From Halomicrobium katesii DSM 19301 (GTDB lineage Archaea > Halobacteriota > Halobacteria > Halobacteriales > Haloarculaceae): a stretch of DNA of 64,000 nucleotides. Made by a program: the position numbers and the translations under genes. This document shows positions 1-8,581 of this stretch, one piece after another. The stretch lies in assembly GCF_000379085.1 (NCBI RefSeq), contig NZ_KB905378.1, forward strand, positions 207,801 to 271,800, in the 5' to 3' direction. The number at the start of each line of letters is the position of its first letter. Positions within the stretch are counted from its first letter, which is position 1. The notes under the pieces were generated by a model that searched no databases, was not told the DNA's origin, and was given only the letters and a program-made list of their open reading frames with translations.

Positions 1-1
1 G

Positions 2-871
2 GAACTGACGGTCGAAGCCGCTCCGGGCGAGCAGCTCAGCGGCGAGACGACGCTCCCACCCGGAACGCGTCTGACCGTCCGGATCGAGTCGACGACCAGC
101 GCCGCCCCGTTCCTCAAGCGTCTGGAGGCGACGGTCGCCGACGACGGTACGTTCACGGCGACCGGCGACCTCAGCGATCTTCCCCCGGACACCGCGTTCG
201 AGGCGACCGTGGTGTACAACGCGACGGTGATCGGCAGGCAGAGCGGGCAGATCGTCCCCTGTACGAGCGACTGTACGGCCACGCCGAGACACAGCGACAC
301 GGCGACGGCGTTTCCCACCGACGAACCGGCTCTGCCACGGCCCGTCGTGCAGGTCCGAGAGGGCGGGACGGTCGAAATTCCGATCGCCGTCGGCGACCGC
401 GAGCACGTGCGGCTGTCGATCGGCAGCGACCGGACCAACTACCGGCTCAACGCGACGGTGACAGACGGCGACGGTGACGGTCGTGCGGTCGTCTCGTTCG
501 ACACGGCCAGTGCGGGTCGCGACGCGCCGACGCTGTCACCGGTCGACGACGACCGAGTGACCACGGACAGCGAAACGGCGCTGTCGGACGGGCTCGACCC
601 CACGGAGTACGACCTCACGCTGCTCGGTGCCAGCGGAAACGGGACGAAACTCTCGATCGGAACCCTGGTCGTCTTCGATCAGAGCGAGACCAGAGACGCG
701 CCAGAGCCACCCGAGGCGACCACGTCGACGCCGCCGCTGAACGAGACGACGCCCGCGACCGATCGCGGCGTCGATCTGGGCGGGATCGGCGCGCTCACCG
801 TCGGGGGACTGCTGGGAATCGTCGGGATCGCACTCCTGCTCGGAGTCGCCAGAGGCGGGCGTGGAGAGTGA
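2..871 (+). CDS. Secreted BGTF-type surface protein, 5' end outside window
   Basis: The reading frame is open from base 2 to a TGA at 869-871, so the start and signal peptide lie upstream of the window. The visible 289 residues begin in a beta-rich domain that ends in a CX3C pair (C-T-S-D-C). A second domain follows with the signature DGDGDGRAVVSFDT, then a Thr/Pro-rich linker and one C-terminal membrane helix (near 780-855) followed by a short basic tail. The same architecture is seen in the gene at 3282-4283, and the first domain again at 4478-5056, so this is one of three paralogs. It resembles proteins annotated in haloarchaea as BGTF surface domain proteins. It is probably anchored in the membrane facing outwards. 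Function is unknown. Confidence 0.8.
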   Translation, partial: ELTVEAAPGEQLSGETTLPPGTRLTVRIESTTSAAPFLKRLEATVADDGTFTATGDLSDLPPDTAFEATVVYNATVIGRQSGQIVPCTSDCTATPRHSDTATAFPTDEPALPRPVVQVREGGTVEIPIAVGDREHVRLSIGSDRTNYRLNATVTDGDGDGRAVVSFDTASAGRDAPTLSPVDDDRVTTDSETALSDGLDPTEYDLTLLGASGNGTKLSIGTLVVFDQSETRDAPEPPEATTSTPPLNETTPATDRGVDLGGIGALTVGGLLGIVGIALLLGVARGGRGE

Positions 872-881
872 CTTCCGTCTC

Positions 882-962
882 ATACGGTTTATTGTAGTTG
901 CTTACCGGTGATCGTCTACTCCGTGGCGACGATCACCGGTAAATCGCTACAATAATCCGTAT
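882..962. repeat. Intergenic hairpin element, family A copy 1
   Basis: An 81-bp inverted repeat with 35-nt arms (882-916 and 928-962) and an 11-nt loop. The left arm opens ATACGGTTTATTGTAG and the right arm closes CTACAATAATCCGTAT. It fills the gap between two convergent genes. Its last base is also the first base of the regulator's stop codon (TCA on the plus strand, 962-964). A near-identical copy lies at 29461-29539. It could be a bidirectional terminator or a MITE-like element. Confidence 0.85.
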
Positions 963-1588
963 CAGTCGGCCGGTGAGCGGCGAACGGCCAGGAGCGCGAC
1001 CGTCGCGACGAGCAGCGCCCCGAAGAAAAAGAGGACGCCGGGTTCGACGACCTCGAAGACGACCCAGGCGATCGAACCGTCCGGCGGTGCGACGGTCGTG
1101 TCCGGGCTCGCGGGCCCGACGGCACTCGGGGGGCGGACGCTCCGTCGCATCAGTCGCTCGGCACCCCACTGGACGAACAGCGACGCCGCGGCGAGCACCC
1201 CGATCCCGCCGACCACGTCGGCCACCGACTGCCTGACTGCCGGCGTTCGGGCGTCGTCACCGACGAACACCAGCGGGTCGCTGGCCGGGCCGTACACCGT
1301 CATCTCGTTGCCCTTCTCCGAATAGATCGTGTCGACCGGTTCGACCAGCTCTGCGTCTTCGAGATTCGAGAGGTGGTAGTGGACGTTCTGGACCGACGTG
1401 TCGACTCGGTCGGCGATCTCCGAGGGCGTCCGGGGTTCCTCGAACAGTGCCTGAAACGTCGCTCGCCCGGTATCGGACGCCAGCGCGTCGAGTACCTCGT
1501 CGGCGTCGCCCTCGGTCATTTCGAGGACGCGAGCCCGCTGGCTGGTCGTCGTCGCCCGGTCCTGAATGCGGTCGATGAGTCCCGACAT
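962..1588 (-). CDS. Membrane-anchored winged-helix (ArsR-like) regulator
   Basis: 208 residues. Residues about 28-100 form a winged helix-turn-helix with the pattern SEIADRVDTSVQNVHYHLSN, typical of haloarchaeal ArsR/HTH_20-type regulators. The C-terminal half has two predicted membrane helices (about residues 122-145 and 175-202) separated by a Pro-rich loop. The protein is therefore likely a transcription factor tethered to the membrane. It sits between surface-protein and protease genes, which suggests envelope-related control, but the targets are not visible. The ATG at 1586-1588 is the natural start because the HTH begins shortly after it. The stop codon abuts a hairpin element. Confidence 0.85.
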   Translation of the reverse strand: MSGLIDRIQDRATTTSQRARVLEMTEGDADEVLDALASDTGRATFQALFEEPRTPSEIADRVDTSVQNVHYHLSNLEDAELVEPVDTIYSEKGNEMTVYGPASDPLVFVGDDARTPAVRQSVADVVGGIGVLAAASLFVQWGAERLMRRSVRPPSAVGPASPDTTVAPPDGSIAWVVFEVVEPGVLFFFGALLVATVALLAVRRSPAD

Positions 1589-1672
1589 GGCCGTCGTACT
1601 CGACGATAGAGACGCGACCTACTAAGCAGTACGCGAAGGTTAAAACGAGATTGAACGCGCGGACCACCGGCG

Positions 1673-2974
1673 TCACCCGGTGTCGTTGGCCACGGCCCGC
1701 ACCGTCGGGGCCGGGCGGACCAGTCCGTGGCCGGTCCGAGTGTCGACGCCGTCACGACCCGCGTCGCGTGCGTGTCGTTCGAGGGAGCGTTCGACGGCTG
1801 TCGGCGATCGGTCCGGGTCCACGTCGAGAAGCAGGGCAGCCAGTCCGCCGACGTACGGAGCGCCGGCAGAAGAGCCGACGAAGCCGTCGGGCCGCTGTGC
1901 AGCCCGCAGGCGGTCGGGCGCGACCACGTCGACGCCGGTCCGACCGTCCGCGGTGGGACCCCGAGAGGAGAACGGCTCGGGTCGGTCCCGACGCAGGTCG
2001 TACGCGCCGACCGCGAGCACGTCGTCGGCGGTCGCCGGTGCCGTGATGCTCCCCGCGGGCTCGTCGTACTGGAACCGATGGGTCGGCGAGACGAGTTCGA
2101 GGTGTGCACCGGTCGCGTCGGACGGTCCGCGGACGACGACGAAGTAGTCGCCGCCTTCGAGCCGGACGGAGAGGCGCTGGTTGGGGACGCCGTCACGGTC
2201 GTAGGGCCGAGAGCGGGCGATCAGCTGCGTCCGGTTCCCGTCGGTCCAGTACAGCGACGCCCGGTACGTCTCCTCGGCGTGAGCCCGGTCCCACGAGAGC
2301 CACAGCGTCAGCTCCGTGGCTCCGTCGCTTCGCAGGTAGTTGCGGGTACCGCCGCTGAAGCGGAGCTTCCCGTCGCTGGGGTCGCCGTACTCGCCGTCCC
2401 AGTGGCCACGCGCGAGATTGCCGGTCGGCGCGACGAACGTCGCGTTCTCGGCCCGAGCGCGTTCGGCGACCCGTGCGACCCGTGCGGAGCCGTCGCCGGG
2501 CGTCCCGTAGAACGAGACCGGTGCGACGATCACGTCCGCGTCCCGGTCGAGCAGCCACCGGACGGCGCGGTGATACCCTCGCGGAGTGTCGAACGTCGCG
2601 AGCGCCAGCTCCGCGTCCGGTGCCACGCGGGCGACCAGCGACGCCGCCGCAGTCCCGTGGTCGTGGCGACCGGCGTTGCGGACCGACTGGTCGCGGCCGA
2701 ACGAGCGAGTGGCGACGACCCGATCCGCGATCGACTCGTGGCCCGGATCGAACCCGGTGACGTCGACGACGCCGACGCGAACGCCGTCCCCGGTGATCCC
2801 GGAGTCGTGGATCGCGTCGAGGTCCTCGCCCGAGACGACCGGCGTCGTCGATCCCGTGCCCGCTGTGGCCGTCTCGACGGTCGGCGCAGTCACGGCGAGG
2901 ACGGCGATCAGCGCCGTCACGGCGAGCACACCGATACCGACCCCCGCCAGTACGGACCGCGGTCGTCTGCCCAT
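1673..2974 (-). CDS. S8 family subtilisin-like serine protease, exported
   Basis: 433 residues from the ATG at 2974 (a GTG one codon upstream is possible). An N-terminal hydrophobic segment (about residues 8-32) acts as signal or anchor. The catalytic triad is readable: Asp71 in GVVDVTGFD, His106 in HDHGTAAA, Ser368 in GSSAGAPYVGG, with the oxyanion Asn185 in PTGN. Between the oxyanion Asn and the catalytic Ser there is an extra beta-rich stretch of about 100 residues (about 200-300), resembling a prepeptidase-type beta-sandwich inserted in the fold. No long propeptide is evident. It probably cleaves proteins outside the cell or at the membrane. Its neighbours are surface-protein genes, so processing of these is conceivable but unproven. 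Confidence 0.88.
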   Translation of the reverse strand: MGRRPRSVLAGVGIGVLAVTALIAVLAVTAPTVETATAGTGSTTPVVSGEDLDAIHDSGITGDGVRVGVVDVTGFDPGHESIADRVVATRSFGRDQSVRNAGRHDHGTAAASLVARVAPDAELALATFDTPRGYHRAVRWLLDRDADVIVAPVSFYGTPGDGSARVARVAERARAENATFVAPTGNLARGHWDGEYGDPSDGKLRFSGGTRNYLRSDGATELTLWLSWDRAHAEETYRASLYWTDGNRTQLIARSRPYDRDGVPNQRLSVRLEGGDYFVVVRGPSDATGAHLELVSPTHRFQYDEPAGSITAPATADDVLAVGAYDLRRDRPEPFSSRGPTADGRTGVDVVAPDRLRAAQRPDGFVGSSAGAPYVGGLAALLLDVDPDRSPTAVERSLERHARDAGRDGVDTRTGHGLVRPAPTVRAVANDTG

Positions 2975-3034
2975 CACCCGGCACGTCGACCCACCGGAGT
3001 AAAACGCTACTGGACCGTTCGAACGGCGTCGACG

Positions 3035-3120
3035 CTATAGTAGCCATTGAAAGTTAATGCACACTCGATCGCACGATAATAGTGCGATTGGTGTGTAAAT
3101 TATTTCAATCGTTACTATAG
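3035..3120. repeat. Intergenic hairpin element, family B copy 1
   Basis: An 86-bp imperfect palindrome beginning CTATAGTAGCCATTGAAA and ending TTTCAATCGTTACTATAG, with an inner stem around GATCGCAC/GTGCGATT. It lies upstream of both the protease gene (minus strand) and the surface-protein gene (plus strand), so here it is not a gene-end structure. A second copy of the same length is at 4268-4353. Confidence 0.8.
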
Positions 3121-3281
3121 ACGGCGAGCTCTCGAAATCGCCCGCAGATGGCGTAAAATCTCGTCGAAGCATTCGGCGGGGATACTTGTGTGCCGGGGGT
3201 AGCCGTCACCGGCATGTACGAACGATGCCGCCCAGAAACGACAGTCCCGCCAGCAAAGCAGCCCGAACGGGAGGTGAGAGG

Positions 3282-4283
3282 ATGAGACGCCTCACAGCCC
3301 TCCTCGCAGCCCTCCTCGTGGGAAGTGCGATCGCGGCGACGCCGGTCGCGGCGGCCGCCGAAACCGCGACCGCAACGGACGGTACGACCGCCCCCTTCGA
3401 CTACGAGGGCGACAATCTGACGCTGTCGGCCGGATACGCACAGCAGGTCACCGGCCAGCTCGATCGACCGGCCGGAACGGAGGTCTCCGTCGCGCTCCGG
3501 TCCGAAGAGAGCGACCAGCCGTTCCTCCGAAAGGACTGGGCGACCGTCCAGGAGGACGGCAGCTTCGCCGTGCAGTTCGACCTGGCCGCCATCGAACCCG
3601 ACAGCGACGCCGTCGCGATCCTCTACGCCGACGGCGAGCGCATCGCCAACCGGTCGGTCCACATCGAGAGCTGTGGCGACGCCTGCTCGGAACAGAGCCG
3701 GGCCGCGAGCGACGAGTCGGCGTCGTCGGCCGGCGTGAGCGGCGACGGAGTCCGGCTCGCCGAGACCCACGTGTCGGTTCGAAACGGCGAGACGGCCGCG
3801 TTCGACGTCCAGTTCGGTGACGCAGACACCGCGACGCTCTCGCTCTCGACCGAGGGTACCGACGGCGAACCGACCTGGGAGGTCGTCGCCACGGTGCGCG
3901 ACACCGACGGCGACGGCACCGCGACCGTCCAGTTCGACACCGCCGCGGCGGGCAGCGACGCGCCGACGCTGACCGCAGACGACGGGCTGACCGTCACCCG
4001 CGAGAGCACCCTCTCGGACGACGCACTCGATCCCGCCAGCTATGCCCTGGCTGTCGACGACGGCACCGAGATCGACGACCCCGAGAGCATCGGGACGGTC
4101 GCCGTCACGGCCGACAGGCAAGACGGCGACGCGTCGGAGCGCGACGAGACGAGCAGCGACGAAGGGGCACCCGCCGAGCCACAGGACAACGTGAAAAACG
4201 CGAGTATCGTCGGCGGCGGTGTCCTCGCCCTGCTCGCGGTGCTCGGGGTCGGGTTGCGCCTTCGCGACGATAGTAACAATTGA
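3282..4283 (+). CDS. BGTF-type surface protein with two domains and C-terminal anchor
   Basis: 333 residues from the ATG at 3282. This start is chosen because a Shine-Dalgarno-like GGAGGTGA lies just upstream (3270-3277) and because a Sec signal peptide begins exactly here (MRRLTALLAALLVG, cleavage near AAAAE). The first domain ends in a CX3C pair (C-G-D-A-C). The second has the DTDGDGTATVQFDT signature shared with the gene at 2-871. A Ser/Asp/Glu-rich linker leads to one membrane helix (SIVGGGVLALLAVLGVGL). The last residues (DDSNN) and the TGA stop are encoded within the left arm of a hairpin element starting at 4268, so the C-terminus appears to have been set by that element. Function unknown. 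Confidence 0.85.
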   Translation: MRRLTALLAALLVGSAIAATPVAAAAETATATDGTTAPFDYEGDNLTLSAGYAQQVTGQLDRPAGTEVSVALRSEESDQPFLRKDWATVQEDGSFAVQFDLAAIEPDSDAVAILYADGERIANRSVHIESCGDACSEQSRAASDESASSAGVSGDGVRLAETHVSVRNGETAAFDVQFGDADTATLSLSTEGTDGEPTWEVVATVRDTDGDGTATVQFDTAAAGSDAPTLTADDGLTVTRESTLSDDALDPASYALAVDDGTEIDDPESIGTVAVTADRQDGDASERDETSSDEGAPAEPQDNVKNASIVGGGVLALLAVLGVGLRLRDDSNN

Positions 4284-4353
4284 AACGGTTTACACACCGA
4301 TCGCACTGCTGTCGTGCGATCGGGTGGGCATCGACGTTCAACGGCTACTATAG
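4268..4353. repeat. Intergenic hairpin element, family B copy 2, overlapping a gene end
   Basis: An 86-bp imperfect palindrome with left end CGATAGTAACAATTGAAAC and right end GTTCAACGGCTACTATAG, and an inner stem GATCGCAC/GTGCGATC. It matches the copy at 3035-3120 in length and in arm sequence. The stop codon of the preceding gene (4281-4283) and five codons before it are inside the left arm. Confidence 0.8.
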
Positions 4354-4477
4354 ACGACCGCCCCGCCAGTCGGCGTCGAGGCCGAGACAGATAGACGACG
4401 CCAGCACGGGCGTAGCAATCGAACGACAATTTTTATCACCGCCATAGCTGCAGTTAGTTTTGGAATAAGAGACAACG

Positions 4478-5056
4478 ATGTCACGCTATCGCCCACCAAC
4501 ACCCGTCCTCGTCGCCGTCCTCGTCAGCGCGGCACTGACCGGCGGCGTCGCCGCACAGACAGACACCGCCGAGACACCGACCGCGTCGTTCACCCACGAG
4601 GAAACTCTGACCGTCGAATCCGGACCGAACCAACAGCTCCACGGCACGACGTCACTGGAAGCGGGCGCGGAAGTGACGGTCAGGATCCGGTCGGCGAACG
4701 CCAGCGATCCGTTCATGGCGCGGCCGACCGCGACCGTCGACGAGAACGGCGCGTTCACCGTCACGGCGAACCTGAGCGACATGTCGCCGGGGACGACGTT
4801 TACCGCGGTGATCCGCATCAACGGGCACGCTCACGCGGAAACGACCGGGCAGGTCGTCGAGTGCGCGACGGAGTGTGGTTCGACGACCGGAACAGCACGG
4901 GCGACAGAGACCGCCGCGTCCGACACGGCGTCACCGACGGCCGACACGGTCACAGAGACGACGCCGACAGCGAGCGACGGCCCCGGCTTCGGCGTCCTCG
5001 GCGCGCTCGCCGGGCTGGCGATCACACTCCGAGGTCTCGTGTCGATTCGCGACTGA
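4478..5056 (+). CDS. BGTF-type surface protein with PGF-CTERM sorting signal
   Basis: 192 residues. There is a signal peptide (hydrophobic PVLVAVLVSAALTGGVAAQ), one beta-rich domain ending in a CX3C pair (C-A-T-E-C), a Thr-rich stalk likely to be glycosylated, and a C-terminal DGPGFGVLG motif followed by a helix and a short charged tail. That C-terminus is a PGF-CTERM signal, which in haloarchaea is processed by archaeosortase A (ArtA) to give a lipid-anchored surface protein. It lacks the second domain of its two paralogs upstream. The sequence AATTTTTATCAC near 4427-4438 is a plausible promoter element. The protein has no known enzymatic role. Confidence 0.85.
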   Translation: MSRYRPPTPVLVAVLVSAALTGGVAAQTDTAETPTASFTHEETLTVESGPNQQLHGTTSLEAGAEVTVRIRSANASDPFMARPTATVDENGAFTVTANLSDMSPGTTFTAVIRINGHAHAETTGQVVECATECGSTTGTARATETAASDTASPTADTVTETTPTASDGPGFGVLGALAGLAITLRGLVSIRD

Positions 5057-5080
5057 CGGCCGGACACGCAGAGGGCCAGC

Positions 5081-6439
5081 CTACGGCAACTCGACTTCGA
5101 GCGCGTCCAGAATCGGCTCGAACCGCGACCGTACCTCGCCGTACTCCGTCGCCGGGTCGCTGCCGGTGACGATGCCCGCGCCGCCGTACAGCGCGAGCCG
5201 TTCGTCCCACGTCAGCCCCGCACGGATCCCGACGACGAAGGTGCCGTCGCCGTCGCCGTCGACCCAGCCGACCGGCGAGGCGTACCAGCCCCGGTCGAAC
5301 GGCTCGACGTCGCGGATCACGTCGCTGGCCGCGCGTCGGGGCGACCCGCCGACTGCCGGCGTCGGGTGGAGACGCTCGGCCAGCGAGAGCACGCTCGTCT
5401 CGCTCGGGACCGTGGCCGTGATCGGGCGGTGGAGGTGCTGGAGATTCGTGATGCGCTTGATCGACGGTTCGGCGACGGTCACGTCGTCGGCGACCGGGCG
5501 TAACGCGTCGGCGATCGTGTCGGCGACGATGCGGTTCTCGACCTGGTACTTCTCGTCGCCCAGCATCGCGTCGGCCAGATCGGTGTCCTCGGCGGCGGTC
5601 TCGCCCCGGTCGGTCGTCCCCGCCAGCGCCTCCGTCTGGACCCGGCCGTCAGCCAGCGCGACCAGCGTCTCGGGGGTCGCACCGAAGAACGTCCGTCCCG
5701 GCGTCGGGGAGAAACAGAACGTCGTACAGTTCGGGTACGTCTCGCGCAGGCGCGAGAGCACCGGGGCGACCGGAACGGGAGCGTCGAGGTCGACCGTGAG
5801 CTCCTGTGCGAGGACGACCTTGTCGAGTCCGTCGCTCTCGATGCGGCCGATCACGTCGTCGACGGTCCGTTCCCACTCCTCGCGGGACAGCGACCAGTGG
5901 AACGCCGTCGCCTCGGGCTCGGTACCGTCGTGGGTGCCAGCGTCGGACAGTCGATCGGCCCACGCGTCGAGCTCGCTCGACAGTTCGGAGCGTTCCTCTT
6001 CCGGAAGCGTGACCGTCAGCCAGGTGGCGTCGTCTCCGGCGACGATCTGTGCCCGCGGCAGGACGAACGTACCGTCGTCGAAGTCGCGCCAGTGGCTCTG
6101 TGTGTCGGCGGGCACGGTGTTGCCGTCGAAGAAGGCGAACCCACCGACCGCGCGAGGGGCGGCGATCTCGGGGGCGTCCGGTCCGTCGACGGCTCCGAAA
6201 AGCTCCGTCAGGCGGTCGTCTGCGGTCTCGAATCGATCGGGGCTGTCGACGGTCACGGCGGCTGTCGCGCCGACGGCGAGCAGGTCCGGCTCCTCGGGAT
6301 GGAGCCAGCAGAATCGCCGCCGGTCGGGGACGGCACCGGCGGCAGCGAGCGGGGACACGTCGATTCGTCGGGACGCGGAGACGTACGTTTCGGCACCGAC
6401 CGACGCCGGCTCGGTCTCGGCCGCATCCTGTCTACTCAT
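5081..6439 (-). CDS. menF: Isochorismate synthase
   Basis: 452 residues from the ATG at 6439. It converts chorismate to isochorismate, the first step towards menaquinone. The chorismate-binding fold motifs are present in order: GATPETLVALADG, ALAGTTDRGE, HLHRPITATV, LHPTPAVGG, GWYASPVGW and GGAGIVTGSDPATEYGE, the last carrying the family's catalytic Glu region. A TATA element (plus strand ACTTATATTT, 6461-6470) is centred about 27 nt before the ATG, which supports this start and a leaderless mRNA. The preceding in-frame TTG is unlikely to be used. No menD or other menaquinone gene is adjacent, so this gene is separate from the pathway cluster. An anthranilate-synthase role is less likely given the MenF/EntC-type motifs. 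Confidence 0.88.
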   Translation of the reverse strand: MSRQDAAETEPASVGAETYVSASRRIDVSPLAAAGAVPDRRRFCWLHPEEPDLLAVGATAAVTVDSPDRFETADDRLTELFGAVDGPDAPEIAAPRAVGGFAFFDGNTVPADTQSHWRDFDDGTFVLPRAQIVAGDDATWLTVTLPEEERSELSSELDAWADRLSDAGTHDGTEPEATAFHWSLSREEWERTVDDVIGRIESDGLDKVVLAQELTVDLDAPVPVAPVLSRLRETYPNCTTFCFSPTPGRTFFGATPETLVALADGRVQTEALAGTTDRGETAAEDTDLADAMLGDEKYQVENRIVADTIADALRPVADDVTVAEPSIKRITNLQHLHRPITATVPSETSVLSLAERLHPTPAVGGSPRRAASDVIRDVEPFDRGWYASPVGWVDGDGDGTFVVGIRAGLTWDERLALYGGAGIVTGSDPATEYGEVRSRFEPILDALEVELP

Positions 6440-6460
6440 CAACCAAGATTAGGAGTGGGA

Positions 6461-6470
6461 ACTTATATTT
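6461..6470 (-). promoter_or_regulatory. TATA box of isochorismate synthase gene
   Basis: On the minus strand the site reads AAATATAAGT, centred about 27 nt upstream of the ATG at 6439. That spacing is what archaeal TBP/TFB promoters give when transcription starts at the start codon. Confidence 0.6.
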
Positions 6471-6641
6471 CGCTCGTTCCACTGAAAATCGGCGGAGACG
6501 AAAGTCGAGTCGGAGCCTGCAATATGAGCCTCGATTCGCGCTCTGAGTTCGTCGCTGAGTTCGATCGTGTGGCTCATCCCCGGAGCACCGCCACCACACA
6601 CGTCGGGGCCGACGATCAAATAACCCACAGTCGGTCCGGAC

Positions 6642-7709
6642 CTACTCGGCGGCGTCCAGCCGGCGGAGCCTGACGGAGCGCGACTGGTAGTCTTCGATGA
6701 ACGACCCCTTGCCGCCGACGCTGACGATCCCGTCGCCGGTGTCGATGAAGAAGCTGTTTTCGAGCGTGAAGTCGTTGGTCGTCGGTTCGATGAACGCCTG
6801 CCTGATCTCCGTGACCGGCCCGGACACCGTCGTCCCAGACTCCGTCTCGACCTCGGCGTGGAGATCGACGCCGGCCTGCTCGTGTACGGTCGCGTGCAGC
6901 GTCGCCTGCCGGAACCAGTCGTAGCTCCTGGGCAGCGGGTCCGGATCGGTGACGTACAGCTCCGTCGCGGCGGGCCAGTAGGCGCTGAAGTACATCCCGA
7001 GAATCGAGCCGGACAGCTGGGGTTCCGAGACCGTCACGGCGACGTCGTCCGTGTGTGTGCCCGAGACGATCGTGGAGTCGCCGATCATCGCCGACGCGTC
7101 GTCGACCGTGTAGACCAGCGGGAGGCTCTCCTCCCAGTACCGGACCACGTCTGCGATCCCGGCGAACTCGCTGCCGTCGCCGTCGACCTCGTCCATCCCG
7201 CCGATGAGGAGGAAGACGACCACGTCGCTGTCGACGGCGGTGCGCAGCTCCGATTCGATCTCCGGGAAGACGTGTTCCGGAACCGCCAACAGCAGCTCCT
7301 GTCTCGCCGCCGAGATCGCGCTCTCGATGCGTTTGAGCGCCGTCTCGCGGGACTTGATCATCTGTATCTCCGGGGTCTCCGGCGTCGTCTCGTTGAAGCG
7401 CGCTTCGAGCGACGGCCTGATCGAGTCGAGGCGGTCCGAGAGGTTCTCGATCGCCTCTGCGGGCGGAAGCGCCCGAATCGTCGTCGGAGAGGCGTGGTCG
7501 TTGACCCGCACGAGCCCCCTGCCTTCGAGTCGCTCGGCGATGTTGTACACCGCTCGCTGGGTCACGTCCGTCGTCTCGGAGACCGTACTCGTCGAGGCCT
7601 CCCCACATGCGAGCAACGCGAGATACGTATCGATTTCCGTATCGGAGAGTCCGAAGACGCGCAGCTCCTCTCGGAGCTGTTCGTCGTCGTGTTCGTCTGA
7701 AGTCCCCAT
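6642..7709 (-). CDS. TrmB family transcriptional regulator
   Basis: 355 residues. The N-terminal 70 residues are a TrmB-type winged helix (VFGLSDTEIDTYLALLACG, then a recognition helix near TDVTQRAVYNIAERLEGRG). A helical linker (about residues 80-125) follows, then a large C-terminal effector domain as in sugar-responsive TrmB proteins. In this family the C-terminal domain binds sugars and the regulator controls sugar transport or metabolic genes. Two GH13 genes and an ABC importer lie within 10 kb and are candidate targets by proximity only. The gene is monocistronic. The last 40 residues are slightly more basic than the rest of the protein. Confidence 0.85.
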   Translation of the reverse strand: MGTSDEHDDEQLREELRVFGLSDTEIDTYLALLACGEASTSTVSETTDVTQRAVYNIAERLEGRGLVRVNDHASPTTIRALPPAEAIENLSDRLDSIRPSLEARFNETTPETPEIQMIKSRETALKRIESAISAARQELLLAVPEHVFPEIESELRTAVDSDVVVFLLIGGMDEVDGDGSEFAGIADVVRYWEESLPLVYTVDDASAMIGDSTIVSGTHTDDVAVTVSEPQLSGSILGMYFSAYWPAATELYVTDPDPLPRSYDWFRQATLHATVHEQAGVDLHAEVETESGTTVSGPVTEIRQAFIEPTTNDFTLENSFFIDTGDGIVSVGGKGSFIEDYQSRSVRLRRLDAAE

Positions 7710-7850
7710 TACCAGTGCAGTAGAACGGCTCCGGCAATGTACGTGTTCATCTCGGAACCACCGCGGGCTCCGGTGAGTCCGCCGGCCCCGGGTCCGGACG
7801 GCGGCCGCGAACCTCTCGGGGCTCTCGGGGAGCAGGGACGATCGGCAGCG

Positions 7851-8303
7851 TTAGTCCATCGCGACGGTGACGTAGCCCCCGAAGTCGAGGATGACCCGCT
7901 GCGTTCGGTCACCGAAGACGGCCTTGCCGGTCGGCGAGCGACGCTGCCCCGGCAGGAAGATGTGATCGCAGTCCGCATCGTCTGCGAGCGTGATGATCCG
8001 GTCTGCCTGGTTCTCGTCGGCGACCTCGACGCGAACGTCGTAGGAGATGTTCTCGCCCAGAACGTCCGCAGCGAGGTCCGAAACGTCGCTCGCGAGCCCG
8101 TCGAGGATCGTGCCCTCGTCGTAGGTGGTGTGTTCGACCTGCCCGATGGCGTCGAGCGTCTCGGCGACTTCCTCGTACTCGTCGGTCGTCACGAGCGAGA
8201 GGACGACGAGGTCGCTGTCCGAGCCGGCGGCGAACGAACGCGCGCGATCGAGCAGTTGGCGATCACGATCGATGTCTTCGACGACGACGAGCGCATCTGA
8301 CAT
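7851..8303 (-). CDS. Universal stress protein (UspA fold)
   Basis: 150 residues from the ATG at 8303. An in-frame start ten codons upstream is possible but adds unlikely sequence. The pattern fits a UspA domain: a beta strand DALVVVEDID at the N-terminus, a long middle acidic helix (ILDGLASDVSDLAADVLG), then DDADCDHIFLPGQRRSPTGKA, the nucleotide-binding type G-x2-G-x9-G/S region in variant form. USPs are cytosolic proteins of poorly defined role in stress responses. The gene is isolated, with 140 nt before the TrmB gene downstream. Confidence 0.75.
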   Translation of the reverse strand: MSDALVVVEDIDRDRQLLDRARSFAAGSDSDLVVLSLVTTDEYEEVAETLDAIGQVEHTTYDEGTILDGLASDVSDLAADVLGENISYDVRVEVADENQADRIITLADDADCDHIFLPGQRRSPTGKAVFGDRTQRVILDFGGYVTVAMD

Positions 8304-8498
8304 TGTACTGGCTGTCACGTCAGCGTAGAACATTAAAACAGTGTCGCAGTGAGAGCGATGCGGCGTCGCACAGAACCGCCACGACGCCGCCCAGAACCAC
8401 CGATCGTTTACTATGACGAATTACTGCTGGCGAACACCACACCGTGACGAGCGATCGCCACCGCGTGACGAGATGCGTCCGAGAGGAGCGGGCGACAG
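8304..8498. other. Gene-free intergenic stretch
   Basis: About 195 bases between the stress-protein start and the hairpin at 8499. They hold the stress-protein promoter region (A/T-rich bases around 8325-8342) and no plausible coding frame. Confidence 0.5.
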
Positions 8499-8578
8499 TT
8501 ACTGCCGGCTGTAACTGTTTCAAGATATTCGCGACCACGGGGTCACAAAATTCTGTACAGACGTACAGCCGGCAGTAA
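8499..8578. repeat. Intergenic hairpin element, family A copy 2
   Basis: An 80-bp imperfect inverted repeat with outer arms TTACTGCCGGCTGTA and TACAGCCGGCAGTAA. The outer arms are nearly the same as those of the element at 52405-52484. It ends three bases before the stop codon of the small membrane protein gene (8582-8584), at the 3' end of the ABC importer operon. Confidence 0.8.
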
Positions 8579-8581
8579 GTA

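Noticed and set aside
1727-3040. Long plus-strand frame of 437 codons opposite the S8 protease
   Set aside because: It is the antisense of a gene with a complete catalytic triad, is Arg/Val-rich, and has no family character. Long antisense frames are common in high-GC DNA.
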